This document shows positions 17,451-24,943 of a stretch of 48,023 nucleotides of DNA, piece by piece. Numbering within the stretch: the stretch's first letter is position 1; each line of letters begins with the position of its first letter. The notes under the pieces were generated by a model, which had not been told where the DNA came from, did not search any database, and saw only the letters and a program-made list of their open reading frames with translations. A program made the translations under genes and the position numbers. Origin of the DNA: Burkholderiales bacterium (lineage in GTDB: Bacteria; Pseudomonadota; Gammaproteobacteria; Burkholderiales; Burkholderiaceae_E). The stretch spans positions 1-48,023 of the forward strand of contig JAPOKJ010000026.1 in NCBI GenBank assembly GCA_029977705.1, given 5' to 3'.

Positions 17451-17981
17451 CTACCGTAGGCCGGGCTCGAGCCGCGCCTGGACGAAGCCTTCGCGGGTCA
17501 TGTCCAGTTCGCGGGCGGCCGCGGTGCTCAGGTCGCCGATGCGACCGGGCAGGTTCGGGCCGCGGTCGGTGACTTCGACGATGACCGTCCTGCGGTTCTT
17601 CAGGTTGGTGACCTTGACCCGGGTGCCGCAGGGCAGGGTCTTGTGGGCCATGGTCAGGGCCTTGGCGTCGAAGCGACTGCCACAGGCGGTGCGACGACCG
17701 TGGAAGCCCGGCCCGTAGTGGCTGATGCGACCCTCCTCGGCGCCGGCGGGGGCCAGGCCGGTCTCGGGCTCGGCGGACGGCACGACCGAGGTCAGCTCAG
17801 GTGCCGGGGCCTCCTGTTCGGAGATGCCCGCAAGCGGCAGGTCCTGGGCCAGCACCGGTCCCGGCGCGGACAGTGTCAGGGCCAGGGCCAGGACCATGGC
17901 CGGGGCCAGGAACAGGAACGGGGCCAGGAACGGGCCCAGGAGGGGGGCGCGCCGTGCGCCCTGGCCATGCGCCGCGCCCAT
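17451..17981 (-). CDS. RlpA-like septal ring lytic transglycosylase domain protein
   Basis: 176 residues from the ATG at 17981, which overlaps the upstream stop (TGATG). The N-terminus is a very hydrophobic, repeat-built signal sequence (FLFLAPAMVLALALTL, ending VLAQ). A Pro/Glu-rich linker follows, then a double-psi beta-barrel: GRISHYGPGFHGRRTACGS, then LPCGTRVKVTN and EVTDRGP with the conserved Asp. RlpA proteins cut glycan strands that lack stem peptides and act at the septum. There is no SPOR domain, so it is a short RlpA-like protein. It is the last gene of the run starting with tupB. Confidence 0.85.
   Translation of the reverse strand: MGAAHGQGARRAPLLGPFLAPFLFLAPAMVLALALTLSAPGPVLAQDLPLAGISEQEAPAPELTSVVPSAEPETGLAPAGAEEGRISHYGPGFHGRRTACGSRFDAKALTMAHKTLPCGTRVKVTNLKNRRTVIVEVTDRGPNLPGRIGDLSTAAARELDMTREGFVQARLEPGLR
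17868..17944. repeat. Degenerate tandem repeat inside the RlpA-like signal peptide
   Basis: GGGGCCAGGAAC occurs exactly at 17902-17913 and 17920-17931 (period 18) with partial copies on both sides. On the coding strand it spells repeats of FLAP/FLFLAP and ALAL in the hydrophobic core of the signal peptide. Confidence 0.6.
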
Positions 17982-18700
17982 CAGCTGATGCGGCGGTCGT
18001 TCTCGAAGCGCCCGAGTGCGGGATCTTCGGACTGTTCGCGCATCATCGGGCTGTGGCCGTAGTGGTGCTTGAAGTCGTCGCGGATCTTCTGCATCGGCAG
18101 GTCGGTCCAGGTGCCATGATCCTGCAGGTATTCCATGTGCCGGCGGTTGGCCACGTCGAACTCCTGGTAGAGCGCATCCTCGCTGCCATCGAACTCGGTG
18201 GGCTTGACGCCAAAGCGTTCGCACAACTCGATGTTGAAGGCTGGCACCGCCTTGAGCCAGTGCTCGCCCAGACGCAGGGCGACATAGCCGTGGTTGTAGA
18301 AGGTGGTGACGCCGCCCATGCGCTCCTTGAGCTTGTCGGTGGTCAGGTGATTGACGACATCGGCCAGGCCGATGGCACTGGGAATGCCGGCCGTACGCAG
18401 CACCGTGGCCAGCAGGCCTGCCTTGCTGATGCACCAGCCGTAGCCGGTGGCCAAGACCTGATGGGCCTGATAGACCTCGTCATCGAAGCGGATGCGGTAG
18501 GGGTCGTAGCGGATCTGGTCGCGCACCGCATAGAACAGGCGCACCGCGCGTTCGGTCTCGGTCAGCTCGTCGATGCGGGCCAGCGGGCGGCCCAGGGCCT
18601 GCTCGGTGAAGGCCAGGACATCGGGGTGATTCTTGTTGAGAAAGAAGGTCTCATTGAGCAGGCCATCGGCCGAGCCCGGCAGTTTGGGAAAGTGGTTCAT
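17981..18700 (-). CDS. Transglutaminase-like cysteine protein
   Basis: 239 residues with no signal peptide. The transglutaminase core is visible: GYGWCISKAGLLATVLRTAG with candidate nucleophile Cys90, and NHGYVALRLGEHWLKAVPAFN with His137. The usual Asp after the conserved Trp is not present; the motif reads KAVPAFN instead, so the third catalytic residue is uncertain. Such bacterial proteins are mostly thiol peptidases or amidases rather than cross-linkers. It starts 7 bases after the regulator's stop and its own stop overlaps the RlpA-like start, so it is in one operon with tupBC and the regulator. Its role there is unknown. Confidence 0.8.
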   Translation of the reverse strand: MNHFPKLPGSADGLLNETFFLNKNHPDVLAFTEQALGRPLARIDELTETERAVRLFYAVRDQIRYDPYRIRFDDEVYQAHQVLATGYGWCISKAGLLATVLRTAGIPSAIGLADVVNHLTTDKLKERMGGVTTFYNHGYVALRLGEHWLKAVPAFNIELCERFGVKPTEFDGSEDALYQEFDVANRRHMEYLQDHGTWTDLPMQKIRDDFKHHYGHSPMMREQSEDPALGRFENDRRIS

Positions 18701-18707
18701 CCCGCGA

Positions 18708-19661
18708 TTATCTCGCGTTCCAGCGAACCCGCCCGAAATCGCTCAGGTCATAGCCGCCCAGGCGCTGGGCCTGTGCCGCAAAAGCCTTGTGCCGGGCAAG
18801 GGCCAGCAGGCTCTGGATGCCCGGTTCGAAATAGGCGCGCCGATCGATCAGCAGGTCGGCACTTTCGACCAGCAAGGGGATGAAATGCAGGTTCAGGCGC
18901 TGCGCCGAGCCCAGCACCCCCAGGCCGCAGTCGATCTCGCCGGCCAGCACCGCAGCGCCCAGGTCGTCCTCGCTGCTGTAGCCGTCCTGCCAGTGAAGAT
19001 TGCGTGGCTGCGCGGGCAGCTCGGCCTGGCGGCACAGCAACTCGAATAATTCCCGACTGCCTGCCCCGGGCTGGCGGCGCCCGATGCGCAGGCGCTTGCG
19101 GCGCAGGCTGGCCAGCCCTTCGATCGCCAGCGGATTGCCAGGCGCACAGATCAGGCCCTGGGTACGTCGCGCCCAATGGATCAGGACCCAGGGTTGGCCG
19201 CGCACGGCCTCGGCCACCGCATGCAGGTTGAAGCTTTGCAGGTCGCTGGCGGGCAGGTGGATCAGGGCTGCACTGGCGCGGCCCTCGACCATGCTGCGCA
19301 GTCCATCTCGACTGCCGCGGGTCATCAGGGCCATCGGGCTGTCGCTGTGGCGCATGGCCCATTCGAGCAGCGGATCGTGGCTGCCGGCGATGATCGCGGG
19401 CAAGTCGCGTTGGACCTGCGCATCGACATGGCCGCGATGCTGGTGCGACAGCCACTGGTCGATCTGGTCGCGGGCAAAGACCAGCCGGCCGCCAGCCCGG
19501 CTGAAGGGGATTTTTTCGCGCGCCACCATGTCGTAGACGGTGCGCGGCCGCAATCGCAGGTAGTCGGCCACCTCGGCCACGGTCAGCCACGACGCGGCGG
19601 CGGCCGGCTCGCCGTCCGAGATCGCGGCCTTGTGCACCACGGCAGCCCGCTTCGATGTCAT
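18708..19661 (-). CDS. HTH regulator with binding-protein-like sensor domain
   Basis: 317 residues. The N-terminal excisionase/MerR-type helix-turn-helix is SWLTVAEVADYLRLRPRTVYDMVAREKIPF (about 24-53, quoted in parts: LTVAEVADYLRLRPRTVYDM). A periplasmic-binding-protein-like domain (about 85-300) follows, with GSHDPLLEWAM near 93 and GRRQPGAGSRELFE near 193; the latter resembles the ligand loop of molybdate-binding-like regulators (COG1910 type). There is no signal peptide, so sensing is cytoplasmic. Its ATG overlaps the tupC stop (ATGA). It probably senses tungstate or molybdate and controls this operon and tupA. The ligand and DNA target are inferred from context. Confidence 0.85.
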   Translation of the reverse strand: MTSKRAAVVHKAAISDGEPAAAASWLTVAEVADYLRLRPRTVYDMVAREKIPFSRAGGRLVFARDQIDQWLSHQHRGHVDAQVQRDLPAIIAGSHDPLLEWAMRHSDSPMALMTRGSRDGLRSMVEGRASAALIHLPASDLQSFNLHAVAEAVRGQPWVLIHWARRTQGLICAPGNPLAIEGLASLRRKRLRIGRRQPGAGSRELFELLCRQAELPAQPRNLHWQDGYSSEDDLGAAVLAGEIDCGLGVLGSAQRLNLHFIPLLVESADLLIDRRAYFEPGIQSLLALARHKAFAAQAQRLGGYDLSDFGRVRWNAR

Positions 19662-20368
19662 GCCAGATGTTCTCCTGCGATGAAGCGGCGCCCCAGTTCG
19701 GTGGCGGGCCGCTCGAAAAAATGTTCGGCCGGGCTCAGCTCGACCAGCCTGCCCTGATGCAGCAGGGCGACCCGGTGCGCCAGCCGGCGTGCCTGCGCCA
19801 GGTCGTGGGCCACCATGACCAGGGTCGTGCCGCTGGCATTGATGTGCAACAACTGTTGTTCGATCAGGCGGCTGGCGGCCGGGTCGAGACTGGCCGTGGG
19901 CTCATCGAGCCACAGCAGCCGCGGCGCGGTGAGCATGGCGCGCGCCAGGGCCAGGCGCTGCTGTTCGCCACCGGACAGGCGCCGCGCCGGCTGGCTGGCC
20001 AGGGCCTGCAGGCCGATACTGGCCAGATGCTCCATCGCCTGCTGGCGGGCCGATGGCCGCGCGTGTCCGCGCGCGCTCAGCGCAAAGGCCAGGTTGCCCA
20101 GCACGCTCTGGCGCAGCATCACCGGACGCTGGAACACGAAGCCTTGCGCCTGCGCATCGAGCGGTGAGCGGATCTGGCCGCTGTCGGGCTTGAGCAGGCC
20201 ATGGCCCAGGCGCAGCAGACTGCTCTTGCCGGCACCGTTGGGGCCGACGATCAGCAGGCGCTCGCCAGCCTGCACCTGCAGGCTGAGCCGGTCGATCAGA
20301 AGCCGGCCTGGCACCTGCAGGCTGACCTGCTCGAAGCTGAAGATCGGTGTCGCCGCGGCCTGCTTCAT
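19658..20368 (-). CDS. tupC: Tungstate-type ABC transporter ATP-binding protein
   Basis: 236 residues, a single nucleotide-binding domain. Walker A is VGPNGAGKSSLL (about 40), the Q-loop region is QGFVFQRPVML, the signature is LSGGEQQRLALARAM, Walker B is LLWLDEPTASLD and the switch His is in MVAHD. No TOBE domain follows, unlike ModC. Start and stop both overlap neighbours by 4 bases. With tupB and the divergent tupA it forms a TupABC uptake system for tungstate. Molybdate as a second substrate cannot be excluded from sequence. Confidence 0.9.
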   Translation of the reverse strand: MKQAAATPIFSFEQVSLQVPGRLLIDRLSLQVQAGERLLIVGPNGAGKSSLLRLGHGLLKPDSGQIRSPLDAQAQGFVFQRPVMLRQSVLGNLAFALSARGHARPSARQQAMEHLASIGLQALASQPARRLSGGEQQRLALARAMLTAPRLLWLDEPTASLDPAASRLIEQQLLHINASGTTLVMVAHDLAQARRLAHRVALLHQGRLVELSPAEHFFERPATELGRRFIAGEHLA

Positions 20369-21078
20369 GCCTGCCTCTGCGCCTGCAGGGTCAGCCACTG
20401 CGCCGCCAGCATCAGCGCCAGCACCATCAGCAGCAGCACGATGCCCAGGGCCAGTGCCATCGGCAGGTCCCCCTTGCTGGTCTCCAGCGCGATGGCGGTG
20501 GTCATCACGCGGGTGGTGCCGGCGATGTTGCCACCGACGGTCATCACCGCCCCGACCTCGGCCAGTGCCCGGCCCAGCGCGGTCAGCACGACCGTGACCA
20601 GGGCGATGCGGCAGTCCCACAACAGGACCCGCAGGCGCAGCAGGGAAGGGGCCCGCAGCGAATCAAAAAAATCGCGATAGCCCTCCAGCGCCGTCTCGAC
20701 CGGTTGCCGCGTCAGGGCCACCACCATCGGTGTGATCAGCAAGGTCTGGGCCAGCACCATGGCGCCCGGGGAAAAGAGCAGGCCCATGCTGCCCAGCGGG
20801 CCGCTGCGCGAGAGCAGCAGGTAGGTGATCAGGCCGACGATGACCGAGGGCAGCCCCAGGGCTGCATTGACCAGCGCCACCAGCACGGCCTTGCCAGGAA
20901 AGCGGGCCATCGCCAGGAGCGTGCCCAGGGGCAGGCCGATCAGGCAGGCCAGGGCGGTCGAAGCGCCGGCCACCTGCAGGCTGAGCTGCGCGATGCCGAG
21001 CAGCTCGGCATGGGCCGGGCTGTCGCTGGTGCTGATCAGGGCCAGGGCCTGGTGGAGGGCGGCAAGAAGACTGTCCAT
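20365..21078 (-). CDS. tupB: Tungstate-type ABC transporter permease
   Basis: 237 residues from the ATG at 21078; the frame is open further upstream, but that stretch is the intergenic region. Five to six membrane helices are visible. The coupling loop typical of binding-protein-dependent permeases is near residue 150 (ALEGYRDFFDSLRAPSLLRLRV), followed by GRALAEVGAVMTVGGNIAGTTR, a sequence characteristic of TupB/ModB-like permeases. It is the first gene of a five-gene run on the minus strand. It is divergent from tupA with 96 bases between the start codons. Confidence 0.9.
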   Translation of the reverse strand: MDSLLAALHQALALISTSDSPAHAELLGIAQLSLQVAGASTALACLIGLPLGTLLAMARFPGKAVLVALVNAALGLPSVIVGLITYLLLSRSGPLGSMGLLFSPGAMVLAQTLLITPMVVALTRQPVETALEGYRDFFDSLRAPSLLRLRVLLWDCRIALVTVVLTALGRALAEVGAVMTVGGNIAGTTRVMTTAIALETSKGDLPMALALGIVLLLMVLALMLAAQWLTLQAQRQA

Positions 21079-21086
21079 GGATTGCA

Positions 21087-21119
21087 GATTTTCCGCTGCT
21101 TTTGAAGCAGATGCAAATC
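21087..21119. promoter_or_regulatory. 33-bp dyad between tupB and tupA, candidate operator
   Basis: Symmetry is centred on 21103: inner arms CTGCTT (21096-21101) and AAGCAG (21105-21110) around TTG, outer arms GATTT (21087-21091) and AAATC (21115-21119). A further TGCAAA (21112-21117) faces TTTGCA (21138-21143). The dyad lies midway between the two divergent starts, where a regulator of both transcripts would bind. The obvious candidate is the HTH-sensor protein encoded in the operon. Confidence 0.6.
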
Positions 21120-21174
21120 GCCGCAATGTCGTGCTAATTTTGCAAGCCCTGCGAAAGCCTGTCGTCCCTTGACC

Positions 21175-22068
21175 ATGACCCATCCATCCCGCGTCCTTGT
21201 CGCTGCCCGCAACCGGATCCTGGCCCTGCTGCTTGGCGGCCTGCTACCGGTGGTTGCCGCGTATGCGCAGGCACCGGCGCCGGCCGGCAATGCCAGTGCT
21301 GCGGCCAGCATCGTGCTGGCCTCGACCACCTCGACCGAGCAGTCGGGCCTGTTTGCATACCTGTTGCCCCTGGCGCTCAAGGCCACCGGCATACAGGTCC
21401 GGGTGGTGGCGGTGGGCACCGGTCAGGCCCTGGACATTGCCCGGCGCGGCGATGCCGATGCCGTTCTGGTGCATGACCGCGCCGCCGAGGACAAGGCCGT
21501 GGCCGACGGGGCCCTGATCGAGCGTCAGGATGTGATGTACAACGATTTCGTGCTGATCGGTCCGAAGGCCGACCCGGCCGCCGTGCGCGGCCAGAAGGAC
21601 ATCGTCAAGGCCCTGGCGGCCATCGCGTCGCGTGAGGCGTCCTTCGTGTCGCGCGGGGACAAGAGTGGCACCCATGCCGCCGAGCTGCGGCTGTGGAAGC
21701 TGGCGGGCCTGGACCCGGTCAAGGCCGGCGGGCCCGGCACCGATCGCAGATGGTATGCCGAGACGGGCTCGGGCATGGGCCCCAGCCTGAACATCGCATC
21801 GGCGCGCAATGCCTATCTGCTGGCTGATCGGGGCACCTGGCTCAGCTTCAGGAATCGCGGTGATCTGGCGCTTTTGCTCGAGGGCGATGCCCGCCTGTTC
21901 AACCCTTACGGGGTGGCGCTGGTCAATCCGGCCCGCCATCCCCATGTCAAGGCCGACGCGGCGCGCCGCGTCGCGCAGTGGCTGGTCTCGCGCGAGGGCC
22001 AGGCCGCCATCGCCAGCTACCGGATCGAGGGCGAGTCCCTGTTCTTCCCGGGCGCGAGCGCGCGCTGA
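21175..22068 (+). CDS. tupA: Tungstate-type periplasmic binding protein
   Basis: 297 residues from the ATG at 21175; a TTG two codons earlier is possible. A signal peptide ends near VVAAYAQA. The mature start LASTTSTEQSGLF is the hallmark of TupA, whose TTS residues bind the oxyanion. Further ligand-region motifs are VHDRAAEDKAV, YNDFVLIGP, RGDKSGTH and WYAETGSGMG. TupA proteins bind tungstate very tightly and hand it to TupBC. It is transcribed away from tupBC. A perfect GC hairpin (CGCGGCC/GGCCGCG) lies shortly after the stop, without a T-run. Confidence 0.92.
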   Translation: MTHPSRVLVAARNRILALLLGGLLPVVAAYAQAPAPAGNASAAASIVLASTTSTEQSGLFAYLLPLALKATGIQVRVVAVGTGQALDIARRGDADAVLVHDRAAEDKAVADGALIERQDVMYNDFVLIGPKADPAAVRGQKDIVKALAAIASREASFVSRGDKSGTHAAELRLWKLAGLDPVKAGGPGTDRRWYAETGSGMGPSLNIASARNAYLLADRGTWLSFRNRGDLALLLEGDARLFNPYGVALVNPARHPHVKADAARRVAQWLVSREGQAAIASYRIEGESLFFPGASAR

Positions 22069-22209
22069 GGACTTCGGGCAGCGCGGCCTGGGCCGCGTCC
22101 AACAAGCCTTGGGCCGGCAGGGGCTGTCAGCCGCCCGAAAGCCGGCTTCGTTACACTTGCGTCTGGCGACAGTTCGGGCGGCTCATCGGGAGCGTCCGTC
22201 GGCCGGTCT

Positions 22210-22225
22210 GGCGGACACGTCCGCC
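22210..22225. promoter_or_regulatory. Palindrome just upstream of a Bug gene
   Basis: GGCGGAC and GTCCGCC flank two bases, ending 15 bases before the ATG at 22241 and 5 bases before the AGGAGA ribosome-binding site. It could be a regulator site or a leader hairpin affecting translation. Confidence 0.4.
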
Positions 22226-22240
22226 CCCAAAGGAGACACC

Positions 22241-23224
22241 ATGAACCCATCCCGTCTGATGAAGGCCCTGGCGGCCCTCGCGTTTGGCATCGTTGCCCTG
22301 GCACCGGCCCAGGCCCAGAACTACCCGACCCGTCCGATCGTGCTGGTCGTGCCTTTCGCGGCAGGCGGCCCCACCGATGTCGTGGCCCGTACCCTGGCCC
22401 AGGCCATGAGCAAGGACCTCGGCCAGTCGGTGGTCGTCGAGAACACCGCCGGTGCTGGCGGCACCATCGCTGCCAATCGCGTTGCCCGTGCCAATCCGGA
22501 TGGCTACACCATCCTGATCCACCACAACGGCATGGCCTCTTCGGTCGGCCTGTACCGCAAGCTTTCGTTCGATCCGCTCAAGGACTTCGAGTACATCTCG
22601 CAGGTGGCCGATGTGCCGATGACGCTGCTGGCCAAGAAATCGATGCCGGCCAACAACCTGAACGAGCTGATTGCCTACATCAAGGCCAACAAGGAGAAGG
22701 TCAACCTGGCCCATGCCGGCCTGGGTGCGGTCTCGCAGCTGTGCGGCATGCTGTTCCAAAAGGCCATCGGGGTCGACATCACCACGGTGCCTTACAAGGG
22801 GACCGCACCGGCGATGACCGACCTGCTCGGCGGCCAGGTCGACATCCTGTGTGACCAGACCACGCAGACCATCCCCCACATCAATGCCGGTAGCGTGAAG
22901 CTTTACGGCGTGACCACTGACAAGCGCATTTCGGCCCTGCCCAATGCGCCCACCCTCAACGAGGCTGGACTCAAGGGCTTCCAGATGGTCGTCTGGCATG
23001 GCGTGTATGCGCCCAAGGGCACGCCCAAGGCCGTGCAGGATCGCCTGACCGCCTCGGTGCAGACGGCCCTCAAGGACGCCGACGTCAAGCGCCGCATCGC
23101 CGAACTGGGCTCCGACATCGTCCCGCCCGAGAAGCAGACCCAGGAAGGCCTGCGGACCTGGCTCAAGGCCGAGATCGACAAGTGGGTGCCGCTGATCAAG
23201 GCCGCGGGCCAGTACGCCGACTGA
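22241..23224 (+). CDS. Bug/TctC-family tripartite tricarboxylate receptor
   Basis: 327 residues from the ATG at 22241, with AGGAGA 4 bases upstream. The signal peptide ends in APAQAQ, followed by the Bug landmarks YPTRPIVLVVPFAAGGPTD, GGTIAANRVARANPDGYT and TVPYKGTAPAMTDLLGGQVD. These are high-affinity periplasmic binding proteins, usually for carboxylates, that serve TctAB-type transporters or act in sensing. No tctA or tctB gene is adjacent, as is usual for the many orphan Bug genes of Burkholderiales. The ligand is unknown. The stop codon is the first three bases of a 32-bp tandem duplication. Confidence 0.92.
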   Translation: MNPSRLMKALAALAFGIVALAPAQAQNYPTRPIVLVVPFAAGGPTDVVARTLAQAMSKDLGQSVVVENTAGAGGTIAANRVARANPDGYTILIHHNGMASSVGLYRKLSFDPLKDFEYISQVADVPMTLLAKKSMPANNLNELIAYIKANKEKVNLAHAGLGAVSQLCGMLFQKAIGVDITTVPYKGTAPAMTDLLGGQVDILCDQTTQTIPHINAGSVKLYGVTTDKRISALPNAPTLNEAGLKGFQMVVWHGVYAPKGTPKAVQDRLTASVQTALKDADVKRRIAELGSDIVPPEKQTQEGLRTWLKAEIDKWVPLIKAAGQYAD

Positions 23225-23285
23225 GGCCCGGCCTCAGTCCTGTCCGATCATGATGAGGCCCGGCCTCAGTCCTGTCCGATCATGA
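23222..23285. repeat. Perfect 32-bp tandem duplication spanning a stop and a start
   Basis: Two identical 32-bp units, 23222-23253 and 23254-23285. Each begins with the stop TGA of the Bug gene context, contains the near-perfect palindrome TGAGGCCCGGCCTCA, and ends with ATGA. The first base triplet is the stop of the upstream gene, and the final ATGA holds the start of the downstream gene. Confidence 0.95.
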
Positions 23286-23800
23286 CCCGGTGCTGCGCGG
23301 CCTTGCTGGCCTGGCTGCTGGTGCTGGGGGCGGGTCCCGCGCTGGCCTGTCCGGCGCGGGTCTTTGAGCCGCTGAACCAGGGGCAGTGGCTGCGCGATCC
23401 GGACAGCGGCCTGATCTGGCAGCGATGCCTGGTGGGCCAGCAGTGGCGCGAGGGCCGCTGCCACAACGATGATGCCCGGGCCCAGGTGCCCGGCAAGCAA
23501 CTGAGCTACCGCGAAGCGATGCGTGAGGCGTTGCGCCAGAACGAGCGCGAGGCCGACCCGGCGCGTCCCTGGCGCGTGCCGCGCGAGGCCGAATGGCTGG
23601 GCTTGCAGGCGGCTTGCCCCTCCCTGCTGCCCGAGCAATGGTTTCCGGTGACCACCTTCTGGCCGGCCGATACCCGGTTGTGGCTGGCCGGCCCCTTCGA
23701 CCTCAAGCGGGGCGTCCAGGTGATCGGTGTCCACGACCGCCAGACGCACTGGGTGCCTTATGGCGACCAGGAGCTGCATCCGCTGCTGCTGGTACGCTGA
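23282..23800 (+). CDS. Secreted DUF1566/Lcl-like domain protein
   Basis: 172 residues with a clear signal peptide ([19 protein letters not shown], cleaved before CPARVF). The mature part shows the DUF1566/Lcl-type pattern: [11 protein letters not shown], a short Cys-bounded loop ending GRC, a helix of the [10 protein letters not shown] kind and [14 protein letters not shown], which corresponds to the WRLPxxxEL core of the family. The function of such domains is poorly known; some are surface or adhesion-linked. The start codon lies inside the second copy of the tandem duplication. An 11-codon frame in the duplication ends at ATGA overlapping this start. Confidence 0.72.
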   Translation: MTRCCAALLAWLLVLGAGPALACPARVFEPLNQGQWLRDPDSGLIWQRCLVGQQWREGRCHNDDARAQVPGKQLSYREAMREALRQNEREADPARPWRVPREAEWLGLQAACPSLLPEQWFPVTTFWPADTRLWLAGPFDLKRGVQVIGVHDRQTHWVPYGDQELHPLLLVR

Positions 23801-23880
23801 GCCGAACTGGCTCGCGTCTTGCCGTTATCATCGTCGTGCCGGGGCGGCCTTTGCGCGCTGCCCGCATCCAGGAGCACGCC

Positions 23881-24864
23881 ATGGCCAATTTCTTCAATGA
23901 CAACTCCCTGTCCATCGGCCGCACGCCGCTGGTTCGCCTGAACCGGGTCACCGACGGGGCTCCTGCCACCGTGCTGGCCAAGATCGAGGGCCGCAACCCT
24001 GCTTATTCGGTCAAGTGCCGTATCGGGGCGGCGCTGATCTGGGATGCCGAAAAGCGCGGCGTGCTCGGCCCTGGCAAGGAAATCGTCGAACCCACCAGCG
24101 GCAATACCGGCATTGCGCTGGCCTTCGTGGCGGCCGCGCGCGGCATTCCGATCACCCTGACCATGCCCGACACGATGAGCATCGAGCGGCGCAAGCTGTT
24201 GCTGGCCTATGGCGCCAGGCTGGTGCTCACCGAGGGGGCCAAGGGCATGAAGGGCGCGATCGCCAAGGCCGAGGAAATCGCCGACAGCGATCCGGGCAAA
24301 TACGTGCTGCTGCAGCAGTTCAAGAACCCGGCCAACCCGGCCATTCACGAAGCCACCACGGGTCCCGAGATCTGGGATGACACCGACGGTCAGGTCGACA
24401 TCTTCGTAGCCGGCGTGGGCACCGGAGGCACCATCACCGGCGTGACGCGCTACCTGAAAAAGACCCGCGGCAAGGCGGTTGTCTCGGTGGCGGTCGAGCC
24501 AACGACCAGTCCGGTGCTCACGCTCACGCGTGCGGGGCAGGAGATCAAGATCGCACCCCACAAGATCCAGGGCATTGGCGCCGGCTTTGTGCCCGATGTG
24601 CTCGACCTGTCGCTGATCGATGCGATCGAGCAGGTCAGCAGTGAAGATGCCCTGGCCTTTGGCCGTCGCCTGGCGCGCGAGGAAGGCATCCTGGCTGGCA
24701 TCTCCTGCGGTGCGGCCGCCTGCGCCGCGGTACGCTGGGCGAAAAAGCCCGAGAACGCCGGCAAGACCATCGTGGTGGTGCTGCCCGATTCGGGCGAGCG
24801 TTACCTCAGTTCGGCGCTGTTCGAAGGGATGTTCGATGCCGCCGGCAATGCGCTGAGCACCTGA
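23881..24864 (+). CDS. cysK: Cysteine synthase A (O-acetylserine sulfhydrylase)
   Basis: 327 residues. The PLP-binding Lys45 is in YSVKCRIG, the substrate loop is [13 protein letters not shown], the phosphate-binding loop is [10 protein letters not shown] and [10 protein letters not shown] lies near the end. This is the CysK form, with the NPAYSVKCR sequence typical of type A enzymes. It joins O-acetylserine and sulfide to make cysteine. It stands alone, without cysE, after 80 bases that probably hold its promoter. Confidence 0.95.
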   Translation: MANFFNDNSLSIGRTPLVRLNRVTDGAPATVLAKIEGRNPAYSVKCRIGAALIWDAEKRGVLGPGKEIVEPTSGNTGIALAFVAAARGIPITLTMPDTMSIERRKLLLAYGARLVLTEGAKGMKGAIAKAEEIADSDPGKYVLLQQFKNPANPAIHEATTGPEIWDDTDGQVDIFVAGVGTGGTITGVTRYLKKTRGKAVVSVAVEPTTSPVLTLTRAGQEIKIAPHKIQGIGAGFVPDVLDLSLIDAIEQVSSEDALAFGRRLAREEGILAGISCGAAACAAVRWAKKPENAGKTIVVVLPDSGERYLSSALFEGMFDAAGNALST

Positions 24865-24943
24865 ACCCTGCGCGAGGGTCGCGTTCGGGCCGGGCACGGT
24901 CCGGACGCGGCTACACTGTCCGCCTGCATTCAAGGGGACAGAC

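Noticed and set aside
23222-23285. Direct repeat as an integration attachment site
   Set aside because: The copies are adjacent with nothing between them and no integrase is nearby.
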